Shown here: positions 44,987-57,700 of the stretch, in pieces | How positions within the stretch are numbered: the first letter of the stretch is position 1 | Layout of the letters: each line of letters starts with the position of its first letter | From: Mesostigma viride | Taxonomy: Eukaryota; Streptophyta; Mesostigmatophyceae; Mesostigmatales; Mesostigmataceae | Length of the DNA stretch: 64,000 nt | Direction: 5' to 3' | Assembly: GCA_009746045.1 (NCBI GenBank) | Contig: RPFO01000079.1 | Location: forward strand, 1,593,285-1,657,284 | Position numbers and translations under genes: made by a program | The notes under the pieces: generated by a model | The model's input: only the letters and a program-made list of their open reading frames with translations | What the model was told of the DNA's origin: nothing | Database searches by the model: none

Positions 44987-45213
44987 TGGATGGATGGATG
45001 GATGGATGGATGGATGGATGGATGGATGGATGGATGGATGGATGGATGGATGGATGGATGGATGGATGGATGGATGGATGGATGGATGGATGGATGGATG
45101 GATGGATGGATGGATGGATGGATGGATGGATGGATGGATGGATGGATGGATGGATGGATGGATGGATGGATGGATGGATGGATGGATGGATGGATGGATG
45201 GATGGATGGATGG
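44986..45213. repeat. (GGAT)n microsatellite
   Basis: About 56 GGAT tetramers directly after copy 2 of the tandem duplication. Confidence 0.97.
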
Positions 45214-45404
45214 GTGCACGCAATCCTAACGGTCTACTCTATCTAGTGACAAACAATCATACTGGTTGTCTCCTTTCAAGATACTGGTATATTTTATCTA
45301 GAGTGTGCGAGACCCTAGGGGTCTTGCCTAGCATGCTTTCCGCGCTTGCAAACACGCGGCTTCCCCACTAGGGGGGGGGGGCATTGTCCTCTATAACCTG
45401 ATCC

Positions 45405-45870
45405 CACTTGGCCTTGGCCGTCATCTTTTTCCAAGACACGGAGAGGCCTAGGCCCCCCATGCCGGCTAGGACCCTCGACTAGCTGCTCGTTGCAAGTGCG
45501 CCGGTCTTGCGGCGTCTAGCATTGCTGGGCCCGTCCCACGTGAGTAAGTGCCTCTCAGGCTGAGCAGGTCGCAGCCCTGCGGAGGGGCCACGAGATGTGT
45601 CTACCTGGTCGGTGCGAGCTCTAGAATTGGCCCGCTATAGTTGCAGACTACGCTGCTTGATGGTGATGGTGACAAGTGGCATGCCTAGGTATGACTGAAG
45701 TCCTCCTTGCGAACGTGTGCAGCATAGCCCACATGGAAAATTGACCGCAGCATGTTGGTGACCGCGGCGTCCAGCTTTTTCGCAAGGTTGGCTGTGAGGG
45801 TCCACGTCTCGGCCCCATACGTGAGAACATGGCATGCACGATACATGCAGTAGAGGGCAGCTCGGTTCAG
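45405..45870 (-). pseudogene. LINE ORF2 C-terminal fragment
   Basis: Minus strand from about 45,860: AALYCMYRACHVLTYGAETW followed by TLTANLAKKLDAAVTNMLRS, the YGAETW block downstream of the LINE reverse transcriptase. Further on (45,410-45,620) a broken C-terminal stretch resembles 40.4-40.6 kb. The sequence differs clearly from the 40.1-kb fragment, so it is a second LINE family. Confidence 0.7.
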
Positions 45871-46063
45871 GATTACATCCCCCCCTAGTGATTATGTGGT
45901 TGGGGAATGATGCAGACGATATTTGTAACTTTTTTCTAATGGGATTAGCATAGTACTCCGTGGCATGCCCATGCGCATGACACGCAAGTCCCTACTTACT
46001 TATACATGCAGTCCCGTAGGGAAGCCACTGCCCACGCGAGCCAACCACACTTGATATTGGTAC

Positions 46064-46190
46064 GCATGCCTCACTGGCCGTACATTTACCACAGCATACC
46101 TCACTGGCCATACGTTTACCACAGCATGCCTCAAGTGCTGGCCATTCGTTTACCACAGCATGCCTCACTGGCCATACGTTTACCAAAGCT
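46064..46190. repeat. Minisatellite over the TBCE stop codon
   Basis: Four units of 30-34 bp (CATGCCTCACTGGCCATACG TTTACCACAG) end exactly at the stop of the cofactor E gene: the TTTACC of the last unit contains the complement of the TAA stop. Confidence 0.85.
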
Positions 46191-49100
46191 CCACCACGAG
46201 CTCGTCCCCTGGCTTCATTTTAAACCGGCTCGCCTTGACCGAGTTCACGCGCATCTCCTCCAGACCATAGACCGCCATGGCCTCCGGGTCACCATAGAAC
46301 AAGCGGATGTCCTTTGGCCCCAGCCCCTCGCCCACGAGAGACGCGACCTTCTTCTTCAGCTGCAGCACGGTCCAGGCCTGCGGCACGACGATGTCGTCCA
46401 CGTGGCCCCCGCCTGCCATGCGCAGCGGCAGTGTGACCCACTCAGGGACCCGCATGTCCACGTGGGCCAGCTGCTCCAGCTCGCCGTGCGTGGCCACCAG
46501 TGATGTGTAGCGGCCAGGGCGGCGCTCGGCGGGCATCAGGCGGTAGTGCCGGATGGCGCGCCTGCGAGCCATGGTGCGGGGCCCAGCGGGTGCATGGGGC
46601 CAAGTGCGGGTGTGGAATGGGCAAAACTAGTGGGTGCAAGCGCAGACATGTCTGTGGCATGCATGTAGAGGGTACGAGGCGAACAAACGACAGGCTTACC
46701 AGGCAGCCGTGCCTTGCAGAATCCCTGGGGCTTTCATGAAAAATGATAGCTGTGGCGCCACGCCATAGACCTGAAAAGAGCCCATAAGCCGTGTACTGAA
46801 GTCTAGCAGCCAAGTCTACTGTAGTTCTTAAGTATGGTTAGTCTATGGCGCTGTGTCATACAGTTTCCATCGGAGGACCCGCAAGGGTAGGAGCATGGGT
46901 ACATCATGGGTCCCAAGCGCAGTCGTGACGTGCTGTCTGGTTCTGGCTCAGGTTCGGAAGCGGGGAGGGCGACCGTGCTGGAAAACACTGGCATGCAGTG
47001 CGGTCGGACTTGGGGGAAAAGGTGCTAGCACTACAAAAGCCACCTGCCACATCAAAATCAGTATTAAATTAGTCACACGAAAAATGGAATCTAACAAAAA
47101 GGATTATTTTGAGCGGCGGTAGATCAATCTAGACCTCTCATACTCTCACATCTCCATAAACCATCAGTGCCCTCACCTCCCCGCAGCCTACCCTCACCTG
47201 TCTAAACACAATCCATTTACTTCCGGCCCTTACCGCCCCGCGGCTACCCTCACCTCTCTAAATACCATCCATTTATTTAGTGCCCTCACCGCCCCGCGGC
47301 CTACCCTCACCTCTCTACATACCATCAATTTATCTAGTGCCCTCACCGCCCCGTGGCCTACCCTCAGCTCTCTAAACACAATCCATTATTTAGTGCCCTC
47401 ACCCCCCCGCGACCTAACCTTACCTCTCTAGACACCATCCAATATTTAGTGCCCTCACCGCCCCGCGGCCTAACCTTACCTCTCTAGACACCATCCAATA
47501 TTTAGTGCCCTCACCGCTCTGCGGCATATCGCTCAGCGGATGTAACCGCCCCCCCGTTGAGCAGCGTGACGTTTGGCAGGTGCGCGATGAGCAACGCGCG
47601 TTGCAGCGCTGCCTCCTCGCCCCGCTCCGCCTCGGCCTGTGCACACCGCTCATCCTCACGCATGAAAGAAGAAGAGGAGGCCGAGGGGGAGGGGGAGGGG
47701 GAGGGCGAGCCGCACGACGTGGAGCGGCCACGGAACGAGGCCGCTCGTCGGGCCTTGCCAACAGATCCAATGGTTGGCAGCGGGGATGACTTGCCGGTGG
47801 CAGGTGATGGCCAGCTGATCGCGGGCGAGGGCGCAGGCGCGGGCGAGGGCGAGGGCGAGGGCGAGGGCGAGGGCGAGGGCCATTCTTCGCTTCCCTGTGA
47901 TGGTTGAGTGGCAGAGATCACGTCAGCATTGACGCCCGGACTGCTCACGGGAACCCCAGTGGTGACTGCCCCTGATTCCCTGGGATCCTGAGCCCCTCCC
48001 CCCCCTGCATCCGTGTTTCGACCACCCTCCTCCTCGGTACCCTTACTGCCATCACCACGGTCGCCACCATTGGCACCCAAACCCTTGTCTTGACCCACGC
48101 CCTTCTCACCCATGCTGCCATGCTCACTCAGAGGGTCGCTGCCGCTGCTATGGCTGCTGCTACTGCTCGCGTTGCCTTGGTCCATGGAGACCAAGCTGGT
48201 GGCCCCCACCGGCGCAAACAGCGCGGGAGACCGCTGCAGCCGCAGCTCCGTCAAACGGGGGAACTCTGACAGCTCGCGTCCGACAGCATCAATATCGGCC
48301 AAATTTGTGCCCGACAAGAACAGTGTCCGGAGCGCCTCAAATCCGCCCCACTGTACAATTCCAGCCCCTCCCCTCTCCCCCCCTTCTCTTCCCTTCTCTT
48401 CCGCAGGTGAGCCACGTGAAGCCTCCTTAACCTTGTCCGACAAAATACCCTCGTTTGACTCGGGTGAGCGCAGGCCCCCATAGGTGACGTGTGCCAGCGG
48501 GTTATCAGACAGGGAGAGCAGAGACAGGGACGGGAAACGGTCCCCGTTCGCCAGCGCGTCCCAAACAGGTTGCCACTCGTCAATGTTGTTATGGTTCAGA
48601 TACAGCGACCTGAGGCAGGGGGGGGCGGAGACCAGGGACGCCGCCAGCCCACTGGCAGGGAGCGCGTTGCCGCTCAGGTGCAGCTCTGTGAGCGCGGGCA
48701 GCGAGGAGAGGAGGCGGGGGAGCGGGTCCTCCGGCCGGCCCCACTCATGCGCGATGCCTGCGCCGTTGAGGACCAGAGTCTCCAGGTGAGGGTGACGGGG
48801 GAAGGCCACCCGGTTGTCTGGGTGGGGAAGGCGATGCGCTTGGGCGTCAGGCGCTCCAGCGTCGTGCGTGCACGCACGCGGCCGCCCAATGCTATTTTTG
48901 GACACATTCAGAAAGCTCAGGCGGGGCAGTCCGGCCAGCAACGCCGCCACGTCATCCCAACCATAGAGCAGCGCGTCCGACAGGTCCACACGCGTGACCC
49001 CGGGGCACAGACGTGACAGTGGGGACAGGGGGGGTACAGCAAGGGGGCCGTCGGCCGCCAACGGGGCCTTATCCCTGGCATCTGTTCCACCCCTTAGAAC

Positions 49101-50069
49101 ACTGCCCCTAGCACAAGCCTCCTCGTCACCCACTTGGCAACCCCTTGTCGGAGCACCGTCCCTCCCACAGGCATCCTCGGCCGCCACCTGGCAACCACCC
49201 CTTGGACCACCTTCCCATAGATGACTGGCCGCCTCCCCTCCCTCTTGGGCACGATCCCCGCCCCGGTCATCCCCGGTACCCAAGCAACAACGTTCCCTAT
49301 GGTTGTCCTCCTCGGCGCATACCCGGATGCCCTCCGATCCGTCTCGCGTCCTTCCTTCATCCACACGGCTCGCGCCCGCGCTGCGCGGACCATCCCGACC
49401 ACCCAGTGCTGCGGCCGGTGACAACAACGCAGGCTCCAATAACGATGGCGGTGACACCGGTGTTGATGTGGCGCCACCAGGAGCACGGTGGGCAACCCCA
49501 CCACCCCCGTGCCCAACTTCTGTGCCCGCGGGGACAGGTCCGTCCTCATCCAGTGGACGTTCGGCGGACGAGAATCCGCCAAGGCCAGCGTCAGCGGTGG
49601 CCAGCCGGCACGCCAAGTGTGACACCAGGGATCCTGGGAGCGTGACGTCGCGCACGGCGGCGGGCGCCGCGCGGGGGACGATGTACACGCCCGCGCACTG
49701 CACGCGCATGGGCACCCCCCCCGCCGCCTCATGCAGGCCGTGCTCGAACGCAAAGTGGTCGCGGAACGCATCTTCAAACGACACACCGGGGAGCAGCTTG
49801 GCGGGGCGGAGGAAGGAGGCGGAGCGGGGACCGGAGAGGGTTGTGAAGTAGCGGACGTTGTCAACGGAGCCGTCCCCGGTGCCTCGGGTGGGGTCATCCC
49901 ACTCAACGCCAACCCAGGTCCCTGGCGCACGGGTGGCCAGGGGGCCCAGGTAGCGCACGGTTCCCGCATGGGCACGGTCGAGGGACTTGACGCGCGTGCC
50001 GGGGGGGAAGGTCGCAGAGGGGTCGTCCGAATCGGGGGGGAGGGGAGGGGGTGCCGGGGTTGGCTGCAT
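46180..50069 (-). CDS. TBCE: Tubulin-folding cofactor E (TBCE-like)
   Basis: Two minus-strand exons, 50069-47515 and 46561-46180, joined in phase (CG|G), give 978 aa. A CAP-Gly domain (about residues 22-92: PGTRVKSLD, AGTVRYLG, WVGVEWDDP, ASFLRPAKL) is followed by leucine-rich repeats (about 355-635) and a C-terminal ubiquitin-like domain (about 885-978, VLQLKKKVASLVGEGL, DIRLFYGD). CAP-Gly, LRR, UBL in this order defines cofactor E, which with cofactors C and D assembles and takes apart the alpha/beta-tubulin dimer. The protein is much longer than the usual roughly 530 aa: two low-complexity insertions, about 150-350 between CAP-Gly and LRRs and about 636-805 (Ser/Gly/Glu-rich with a PSPSPS run), account for the extra length. 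The start is set at MQPTPAPPP because upstream sequence has no family similarity; earlier in-frame Met codons reach 50,234. Confidence 0.9.
47140..47515. repeat. Splice-donor-derived minisatellite in the TBCE intron
   Basis: Seven units of about 56-58 bp. Read on the coding strand, each repeats the exon/intron junction: a GGCCGCGGGGCG-like exon end followed by GTGAGGGC, plus GAGAGGTGAGGGTAGG or GAGAGGTAAGGTTAGG. The copy nearest the exon is the real donor (exon ends 47,515). Confidence 0.9.
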
Positions 50070-50975
50070 GGGGGGCTGTGGGGTACAGTGGAGCAGGGGG
50101 CAAGCATGGGTTGATAATGAGCACATTCGATTGTTCGTGATTTGCATGCCGACGACGTTAGTCGACGACACAAGATTGAAACGGAAATCGAAATGGTAGC
50201 AACAGTAATAACTGCAAGGAAACAAAGAAGGCATTGCAAGGCAGGGTCACAGGGTGGCAAGTGGATGGGATGAGCCACAGGGGGGCAATGGGGGTCACCA
50301 GGGATGCACAGGGATAGTGGGAATCAGCAGCAGCTGTCATTCTTCCTTTAGTGGCGTCACATCAATGATCAGTCCTGCTTTTTGTGTAGTGGATTTCCTC
50401 GTTTGCAGACTGGTTCCTCAGTATAGTTTTTCACTTTGAATGCCTGCCAAGAGAGGCACAACTGACAATTGTCGCTAGGCCTGTCTCTGTACCACTACGG
50501 CAAATAAAGCACCGTTGGGGGCAAAAAGCTTTACGTTGTAATGACAGCCCCATAAGGAACATGACACACAATGCCCAGCTGGCATTCTGAATCGTCCCAC
50601 TGACGTACACTTGCACCGGAAGGCATGCCAGTGCGCGAGTTCCTTAATAGATCGTTTACTCACCAACTACGAAAAAAAAATAGATTTAGAACGTCAATTA
50701 CGCCTTATGGAGCCATCCATCAGTGTACGTGCGACGGTTCGTAATTGATCACGGATAACTTCAGGGCACTGTGCATTGCAGACGCTGTCTCTCCAAACAA
50801 TCTCGAATCCGCGCCCTAGCGGTTGTGCACTGCATCTCAATGATGATTGTCTAAAGGATTCGCTGCAGCTCTAATCGAACCATCACACTGGGACAACGAG
50901 TGGGGAAATTAGCGAGGCCTCAAGATCCAACCGCCATGACGGGCGGGAACCTCGACTTGGCGCAATTGCCAACTA

Positions 50976-51011
50976 GATAAAAGCTGCTAGCGTTAGCGAG
51001 CAGCTTTTATC
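50976..51011. repeat. 13-bp perfect hairpin
   Basis: GATAAAAGCTGCT and AGCAGCTTTTATC pair perfectly around a 10-nt loop. Confidence 0.85.
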
Positions 51012-51018
51012 GGATATT

Positions 51019-51079
51019 ATTATTTTGGTTGTCGGATACAATGCGTTAACTACGCATTGTATCCCTCAACCAAAATAAT
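51019..51079. repeat. 26-bp compound hairpin
   Basis: ATTATTTTGGTTG pairs with CAACCAAAATAAT, then after a 2x2 internal loop GGATACAATGCGT pairs with ACGCATTGTATCC around a TAACT loop. It stands eight bases after the previous hairpin. Confidence 0.85.
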
Positions 51080-51741
51080 GTCGCGTCAGAAGCCGTAACC
51101 AGGGGCCACGATTTGCACATGTTCGTCTTGTGCGCGATCGAATCGCCTTGATGGGAAGTACAACCCCGGTATGGCGCTGTCGTCATATATTTTTCAAGGA
51201 TCACGTTCAGTTGACCTAGAGATGTCCAATCTTACAGTAATACGTGTCGCGATGCACAATCATGCCGGCCCAAAGAGTAGGTATAAACCTATAAAGGAAC
51301 GTGGGTACCTATAAAGGAACGTGGCATGACAAGAGACAAGACGCGGGGACGCGACGCGCCGTCTTCCCGTACGGCCTACCGTAGCATGTGCGACAGGCAG
51401 CCGCGCCGCGCCGGATCCTAGGGAGCGCAGCACCACCCCGGAGAACACTGTAAGGGTCAGCCTAGGGTCTGCCAGAGTTTATGTAGTTCCCAGTCGTCTG
51501 TGATCAGCCATGCACCCATGACCCATGGCGGCCAGCCGGCTGCTACAGTATGCAATGGTGCGTCGCCTTGGCATTTGGCAATATCCTGCTTTGTGAAGGT
51601 TTTTGGAGCGAAAAAGAAAGCATTGAGGCGCTTGGTTTTCCGAGTTAGGGCGAGCTGGGATTAGGGCTTAGCCACAAGCTGCCTCAGCAGGTTAAAGAAT
51701 CCACATAGCGTGTTCGAGAAGTTTATTTTGTTCCCCAGGCC

Positions 51742-54700
51742 ATGGATGCACGGCGTGCACCTCTTACCCTCCCAGCATGCCGAGACTTTCGGCGGGGGCT
51801 GTGCACGCGCTCGGCAGATGTATGCCGCTATGCTCACCCTCCGCAACACGTAGCAATTGAAAGCACTCCCGCAGGGTGCGTTGTCGTCAGTTTTTTTCTT
51901 GGCTTTTGCTGGAACCATCTGGGCTTATCTCTGGAACCATCTTTGATGCTTCCCCCCTCACCTACTTATCAGTATTGAAGCTCCGTTCCCATTGTCTTTT
52001 GTGCAGGGATATGGTAACCGTTTGCGCTGACTCGCTGCGCGATCGGTGCCAACGAACCCCGTGTCGGTTTTTCCACCCGCCTTCTCATCTAAAAGCGTAA
52101 GTGCCTTTTTGCGATTCGAGCGCCTGCATTTATTTGCGTGCACTTGTGTCTGAGCCCTTTGACGATGCCCGTGCGCGCTTCTGATGCTTGTCGTGGAATG
52201 CTCACAGGGCGGTGCAACACTCGCCACAACCTTCTCAGCCATACCAGGTATGCATGCCGTGTCTTTCAATATTGTAATATAGAAAGACGTATGCCATGAT
52301 TGTAAATACAAATCCACAAATTGTAGTAAGGCGCGTGCTCTCACCCCTGCGGAAGCTCTTTGAAAAAAGGTCTGGTTCAGCATACAGGGTTGCAACTGCA
52401 CTTGGGAAATTTGCTTGGGAAGGTTGCTCATAACAAGAATGTTGTGTGATCCAGACACTGTTTCCAGTCAAGTTCCCTTTCCCGCACGCTCTCCTTGAGC
52501 TGAAAGCCCAGACCCTCTGTTATGCACATATGTCATTTAATTTTTCTCCTGGTTTGCTTTTCCACGAGGCAGTTGTTGGGAAATCGTATACATGATGTTT
52601 TTATCTCTACAGATGGTATTCCAATGCACTGGGAGGAACTCGCATGGCGTGGGACAGAGGGCTCACAAGACCCTTGCCCATAAATATCTTGCGCTGTTCC
52701 GATGGTACCTTGCGTGCGCCTTGCAGGGATTCCCTGGGTTTGCGGGTGCCAGCAGTGTCCCGGTGATTCCTGCGCTAGCGAGCTTTGTGCAGCCGCCCTT
52801 GACGGGGGCGATCGGGGGGGTGGCCCCAAGGGGTACCGCGTCGCTGCTGGAGGTGAGAGCGCCGGCCTCGTGTGTTTTATACGCGCCCCTCCAATGTTCT
52901 TCTCTACGCGCCTCATGGTTATTCTCTACGCACCCCTCCAATGTTCTCTGCGCACCTCATCCTCATCATGGTTCTCGGATCGCCTCCCACCATCCCATGG
53001 CGTCCTCTTCACCATGGGATGGAAGGAGACCCCATGCTTCCCTCACTTCTGTGTACACACGGTCGTTTTATACATGCTATCGTGGTACTGGCCCCTGACT
53101 CATGGGTGAGCGGCTCCCATGGGCTGCTGCATGATATTTCCAATGTATGGGTAGTGAGGGTATCCTAGGAATAGAGAATCATCCCAGGAGGGGAGAAGGG
53201 TCACCCTTGTGAAGCCTACTCCGATGGGTGGGCAACCCATGGAGCCAGATGGTTGCTTGGGCACGATCCGCGCGGTGGTCGTTCCCCCCCCCCTGCTGGG
53301 CCCTTGCTGTGTCTCGGCATGCCGTCCCACCGCTTGGTATCGCGCACTATCATCCACGAGGATCAAACAGGTGTCATGATGCCGTCTGGGGACATGGTCG
53401 GTGGTGGCAATCTCATTTCGTCTCTCGCATCATCATCTCTTCCACCATTTCTCACCTCTTTGCCACGTTCTGTGTTTTGTCCTTGGTCGCCTCATCTCTT
53501 GTTTCACTTTCTCACCTCATCAGTCATTCCTTTCCTTTACCCTGATACCTTTCCTCGCCATGGTGCCACATGGGCTCGTGTCCCTGTCTCCCCCCCTGCC
53601 CTCCCTCTGTGCTGTACTTTCCGCAGGTGTGCCGCAACTTCACACGCAACAACTGCGACCGGGGCCAGGAGTGCCGGTTTGCGCACACGCAGTCAGACAC
53701 GACGCAGGACGGGAAGCTCATGGTCACGGTACGCCGCGCTGCTCTCATTGTGCCCTTGATAGTGATAGATTTCCATAGCTAATGGTTATCTACCAATCAA
53801 GTACACTGATCAGGAGTACAACTGAAATATATTATGTATAAATATGTATATCAATGAGACAACCAGCATAGGCCATAAAACTGGAGATATATAACTGTAT
53901 TGTTGATATTCACATGCTATTATATTATTTACATTTATTCATGACGAATGAGAAATTACTCCCAATTGAACTGAATATTGAAAATGAAAGCAGTAGCAAT
54001 ATGAAGCATGAAACAGGAAGAAGCCTAGTGGGTAATGGCAGCTATCATTGATTTTTAGTAGTTTGTGCCCTACACAAGCAGCGAGCGCTACAGCCCTGCA
54101 CTGCACGTGCCCTGCAGGGGCGCTCCGGTGGACTAATTGTCATGGACATTCTGCTCTTCGCCTCGGTAGGTCTACTTGCAGGCTAGCTCTTATACGTTGG
54201 GTAGAGTTTGCAGGAAGCACCCGAGCTTGAGCGTTCCGGGGGGGAAGGCGGGGAGGGGGAGACAATTTGTGTGAGCTTGCTAAGGGTAGACGTTGGATGA
54301 GCCAAGAAGGGACGAGCCTATTCGAGGCCTCTGTTATTTATAATTTTGTGGTACTATTGCCGTCATAACCTTTGGCCTGCGCTGATTCCTTGGTTTCTCA
54401 TTAATGAGACATTTCCAAACTGCCAAGCAAGCATCATGGATTGCATATCGTTGCTAGGTTGTGTCGTCTCGTCGGAGCCACCAAGGAACAGGCAGGCAGC
54501 TGTGGTGGCACCCGCGTGCACCGTGATGGCATACCCCTGGATGTGTGGGCTGCGGTCACCCACAGGAAACGCTCTCGTGATTTTGAACATACCTGACTTC
54601 CGTGGGAAGTTGTGTTGGAAACCCGTTCATTCGGCCAGAGCGGGATGTGGCGTGACTTTGCGATCTTGTTTCTTCGCAGTCTTGTTTCTTCCTAGCAGTC

Positions 54701-57700
54701 TCATGACCAAGCGCTGCTGCTTTCTCGGTGACAAAAGGCAGGCCCTGTGAAGCCCTGCTCTGCTCGCTCTTCATTGAACACATTCCTCTTGTCATCACAC
54801 ACATAGCCGCCCTGGGGATGTCCACATGTCTTGGCTGATCTCTTTCCCTGGCTTTGCCCCTGTCCCCGCCCCACCCCGCAGGTGTGCCTCAAGTACGTGA
54901 AGGGCGTGTGTGAGCGCGAGAGCTGCAAATACTTCCACCCGCCGCCACACCTGTGCGCCAAAGTGAAGCAGGTGCACACTATGCCCAGGATGGCAGTAGC
55001 TAGCAGGTCTGCCATATTTGCGAGTAGCATAAATGGTAGCCTGATGTTTACGCGGTTAGTTGAGTGGGCTGGCTGCTTATGTTCCAGGGCTTGTTCCTAT
55101 TTTGTTTCTTTGGCCGGTCCCAAGCCTATGACTCTCCTGTTCATCGAATGTATGATGTGCGCTTTGATTTTTCCTCTTTTCGGTGGGGAGGGGTCAGGGC
55201 GCAAGTACGTTTACCTTCTCAGATTCGGTGTGGAGGAGCAGGTGTATTGGTGGTAGTTTTATAAGTGGTTGTGTTACTAGCAGAGTTTTGTGATGAGATC
55301 AGATAACAGTAGCATGGGTTGCTATATAACCTTGCGGCATGATCTAGCCGGTGACTTCGATGCTAGCGCCACTTGCCTATCGTGCTGGACGCTGTGTTTG
55401 TGGGGTTTGACTCCCAGATTAGGTTTGGCCATGGAAGCAGCCAAAACGGTGTGGAAGAGATAGGTACCTCCCATTGAGCCCTTCGGGGCGCATCTGATCA
55501 GCTTGCCCTTTATCCACGCTCACATTGCCATGTGAGCCCTTTTTGCGCTGGGTGTCCCCGCCCCTGCCCTGTCCACCCCCACCCCCTTCCACACCAAACC
55601 CACCCCACCCCTCCACGCTCACCCCAGCAAATGACCGAGCTGCACACACAGTCCCAGGGGACCCCTGGAGGCTTTTCCCCTCTGGGTCTCTTCAATGCGG
55701 CCACACCATTGGTGAGAACCCCGGGGGGGGGGGGGGGGGGGGCGCGGGAGGGGAGGGCCTGGTGAGCATGCAGGGGGGTGTTGGTGACTTTGTGAGAACG
55801 CGCGGGGTTTGAGGCGGCTTACAGTTGTCGTGATGCAGCCAGGAGGCAGGCGATCCATTTCCGCTCCCATCTCGCTCTTGTTACACGGACCTTGCCTGAT
55901 AGGGAACCCCTCTTTTTTGCTCCCCCCGGTGGATGGTAGGTGTATGGGGGAACTGTGGCATGGGAGGAGGAAGGGAGGAGAACACGAGGGCGGATGGCTG
56001 GCTTGATTAGGATGGCCAAGGTGGGTAGGATGTGCCGTAGCAGTCTATGTGGGAGACACAGGGAGCGTTTGGCTACAAGGAACATGGTTCGTCACAAGAT
56101 TGTTGGTCAATGTCGTTATGTTTGTATTCTTTATGTTATGGTTTTTCGCTAAGATTATTTCACTGTCCTATGCTGAGAACCTACTCCTACCTTCTCCAAC
56201 CTGTCCCCTCACCCTGCAGCATGCACGACCTCTGAGCTGGGCGAGGTCAGCGTGAATGGCATTAGTGTCTTCCTTCATCCCCCGACTGCCCTCCCCATTT
56301 ATCTACTGCCTTTTTCCCTGCCTCCACCACTGACCCCCCCTTCCGAGGATATCCAGAACGGTGTCATGGGCAAGCGGGCGCGCGGGAATGACGGCGCGCC
56401 CATCGGTGTCGATGCCTTGTTTGGGTCCGACCAGGACCGCGTCCGCAAGTCCTTCCTATCCGCAGGGGTAAGCTCGCCCCGCTCGTTCTATCGGCCGTAG
56501 TAAGTTGTCCCTGTTGGCTTTGGTACGTGGGCCCTGTCAGTCGGGGTACGTCCTACCTATTCGTCCCTATTGTCCGGGGAAGTTCCTATAGTCTGGGGCG
56601 TGCGAGCCCTGCATGGTTGTGGGTTGCCACTGCCCGGGTTGCTGGAATGCAACGTTGTGAGGCGATCCGCCCTCGGATGTGGAAGTTGATGGGATTCCAA
56701 TCGTGTGGGTCGCTAGGGTAACACCAGGAAGCGACCACGTCCGAAGGATAGAGGACACGGATGTTGGACTGGGCGGATGGGATGAAAATATGTTACCTCC
56801 ATTGTCTGCCACGAAAGTCGCCACCACCCAAACAAGAGTTGCCATCATTGTCTGCTGCGCAAGTCGCCACCACCCGAATTAGAGTTGCCATCATCGTCTG
56901 CTGCGTAAGTTGCACCACCCGAACAAGAGTTGCCATCATTGTCTGCTGCGTAAGTCGCCACCACCCGAACAACAGTTGCCATCAGTCTTGCCCTGTTTCC
57001 CCCCCACTGTCACTACGCGTCGAGATCGAGGGTGTAGAAGCACGGATCCGCTTTACTGGACGTGGGATAGCCAACGCCGGACCGGGAGGGGAGGTGGGGG
57101 TGAAGCGGGAATTCCAGGGCTTTCTCAGGCTCATTGCGGCTTCGAGCGTAGCTCGCCCTCTACCTGTGTTGCGCCCTATTTTTACCTCACCAAAGACCCA
57201 GTAGAGCAGATGTGTAAAAGGCATCACGTGTGTATGAATTAGCTATGTTTGATATCGAAGCATGGAGGGTACGTCAAGAACATGCTCCTCCTATGCTTAC
57301 CGAATAGCCATACAACCATACAAAATCGATTAGCGATGTAGCGTTGCACGCAGGAGTGCGGTGGTTTTGTGGATTATTATCCAAGACAGTCATACGCTGA
57401 GCTGTCTCCCCCCAAGCTTGCCTTTTAGTATCCGCTATTGTGTGCCCTCTTCTCTAGCGTGGGGCCAGCTCGTGTGTTCCGTTCCGTTTTGGCTCCGCCA
57501 ACACGTTGCGTGCTCGTGTGTGTGTGATGTTTGTGTGTGTGCATGTTTGTGTGTGTTTGTGCATGTGTGTGTGTTTGTGCATGTGTGTGTGCTGCCTTTT
57601 TACATGCTACAGGGCCGATTGCTTGTCAAGCCATGGTGTGTTTGTTGATGTGCCATGCACACCCTGGCGCCTTGATTGGCCACCCATACACACCCCATGC

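Larger units (their letters stand above)
50070..51741. promoter_or_regulatory. Divergent intergenic region
   Basis: Lies between the divergent starts of the cofactor E and muscleblind-like genes and must hold both promoters. No clear TATA element. It contains two long hairpins (50,976-51,079) and a short direct repeat CCTATAAAGGAACGTGG at about 51,291 and 51,309. Confidence 0.5.
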
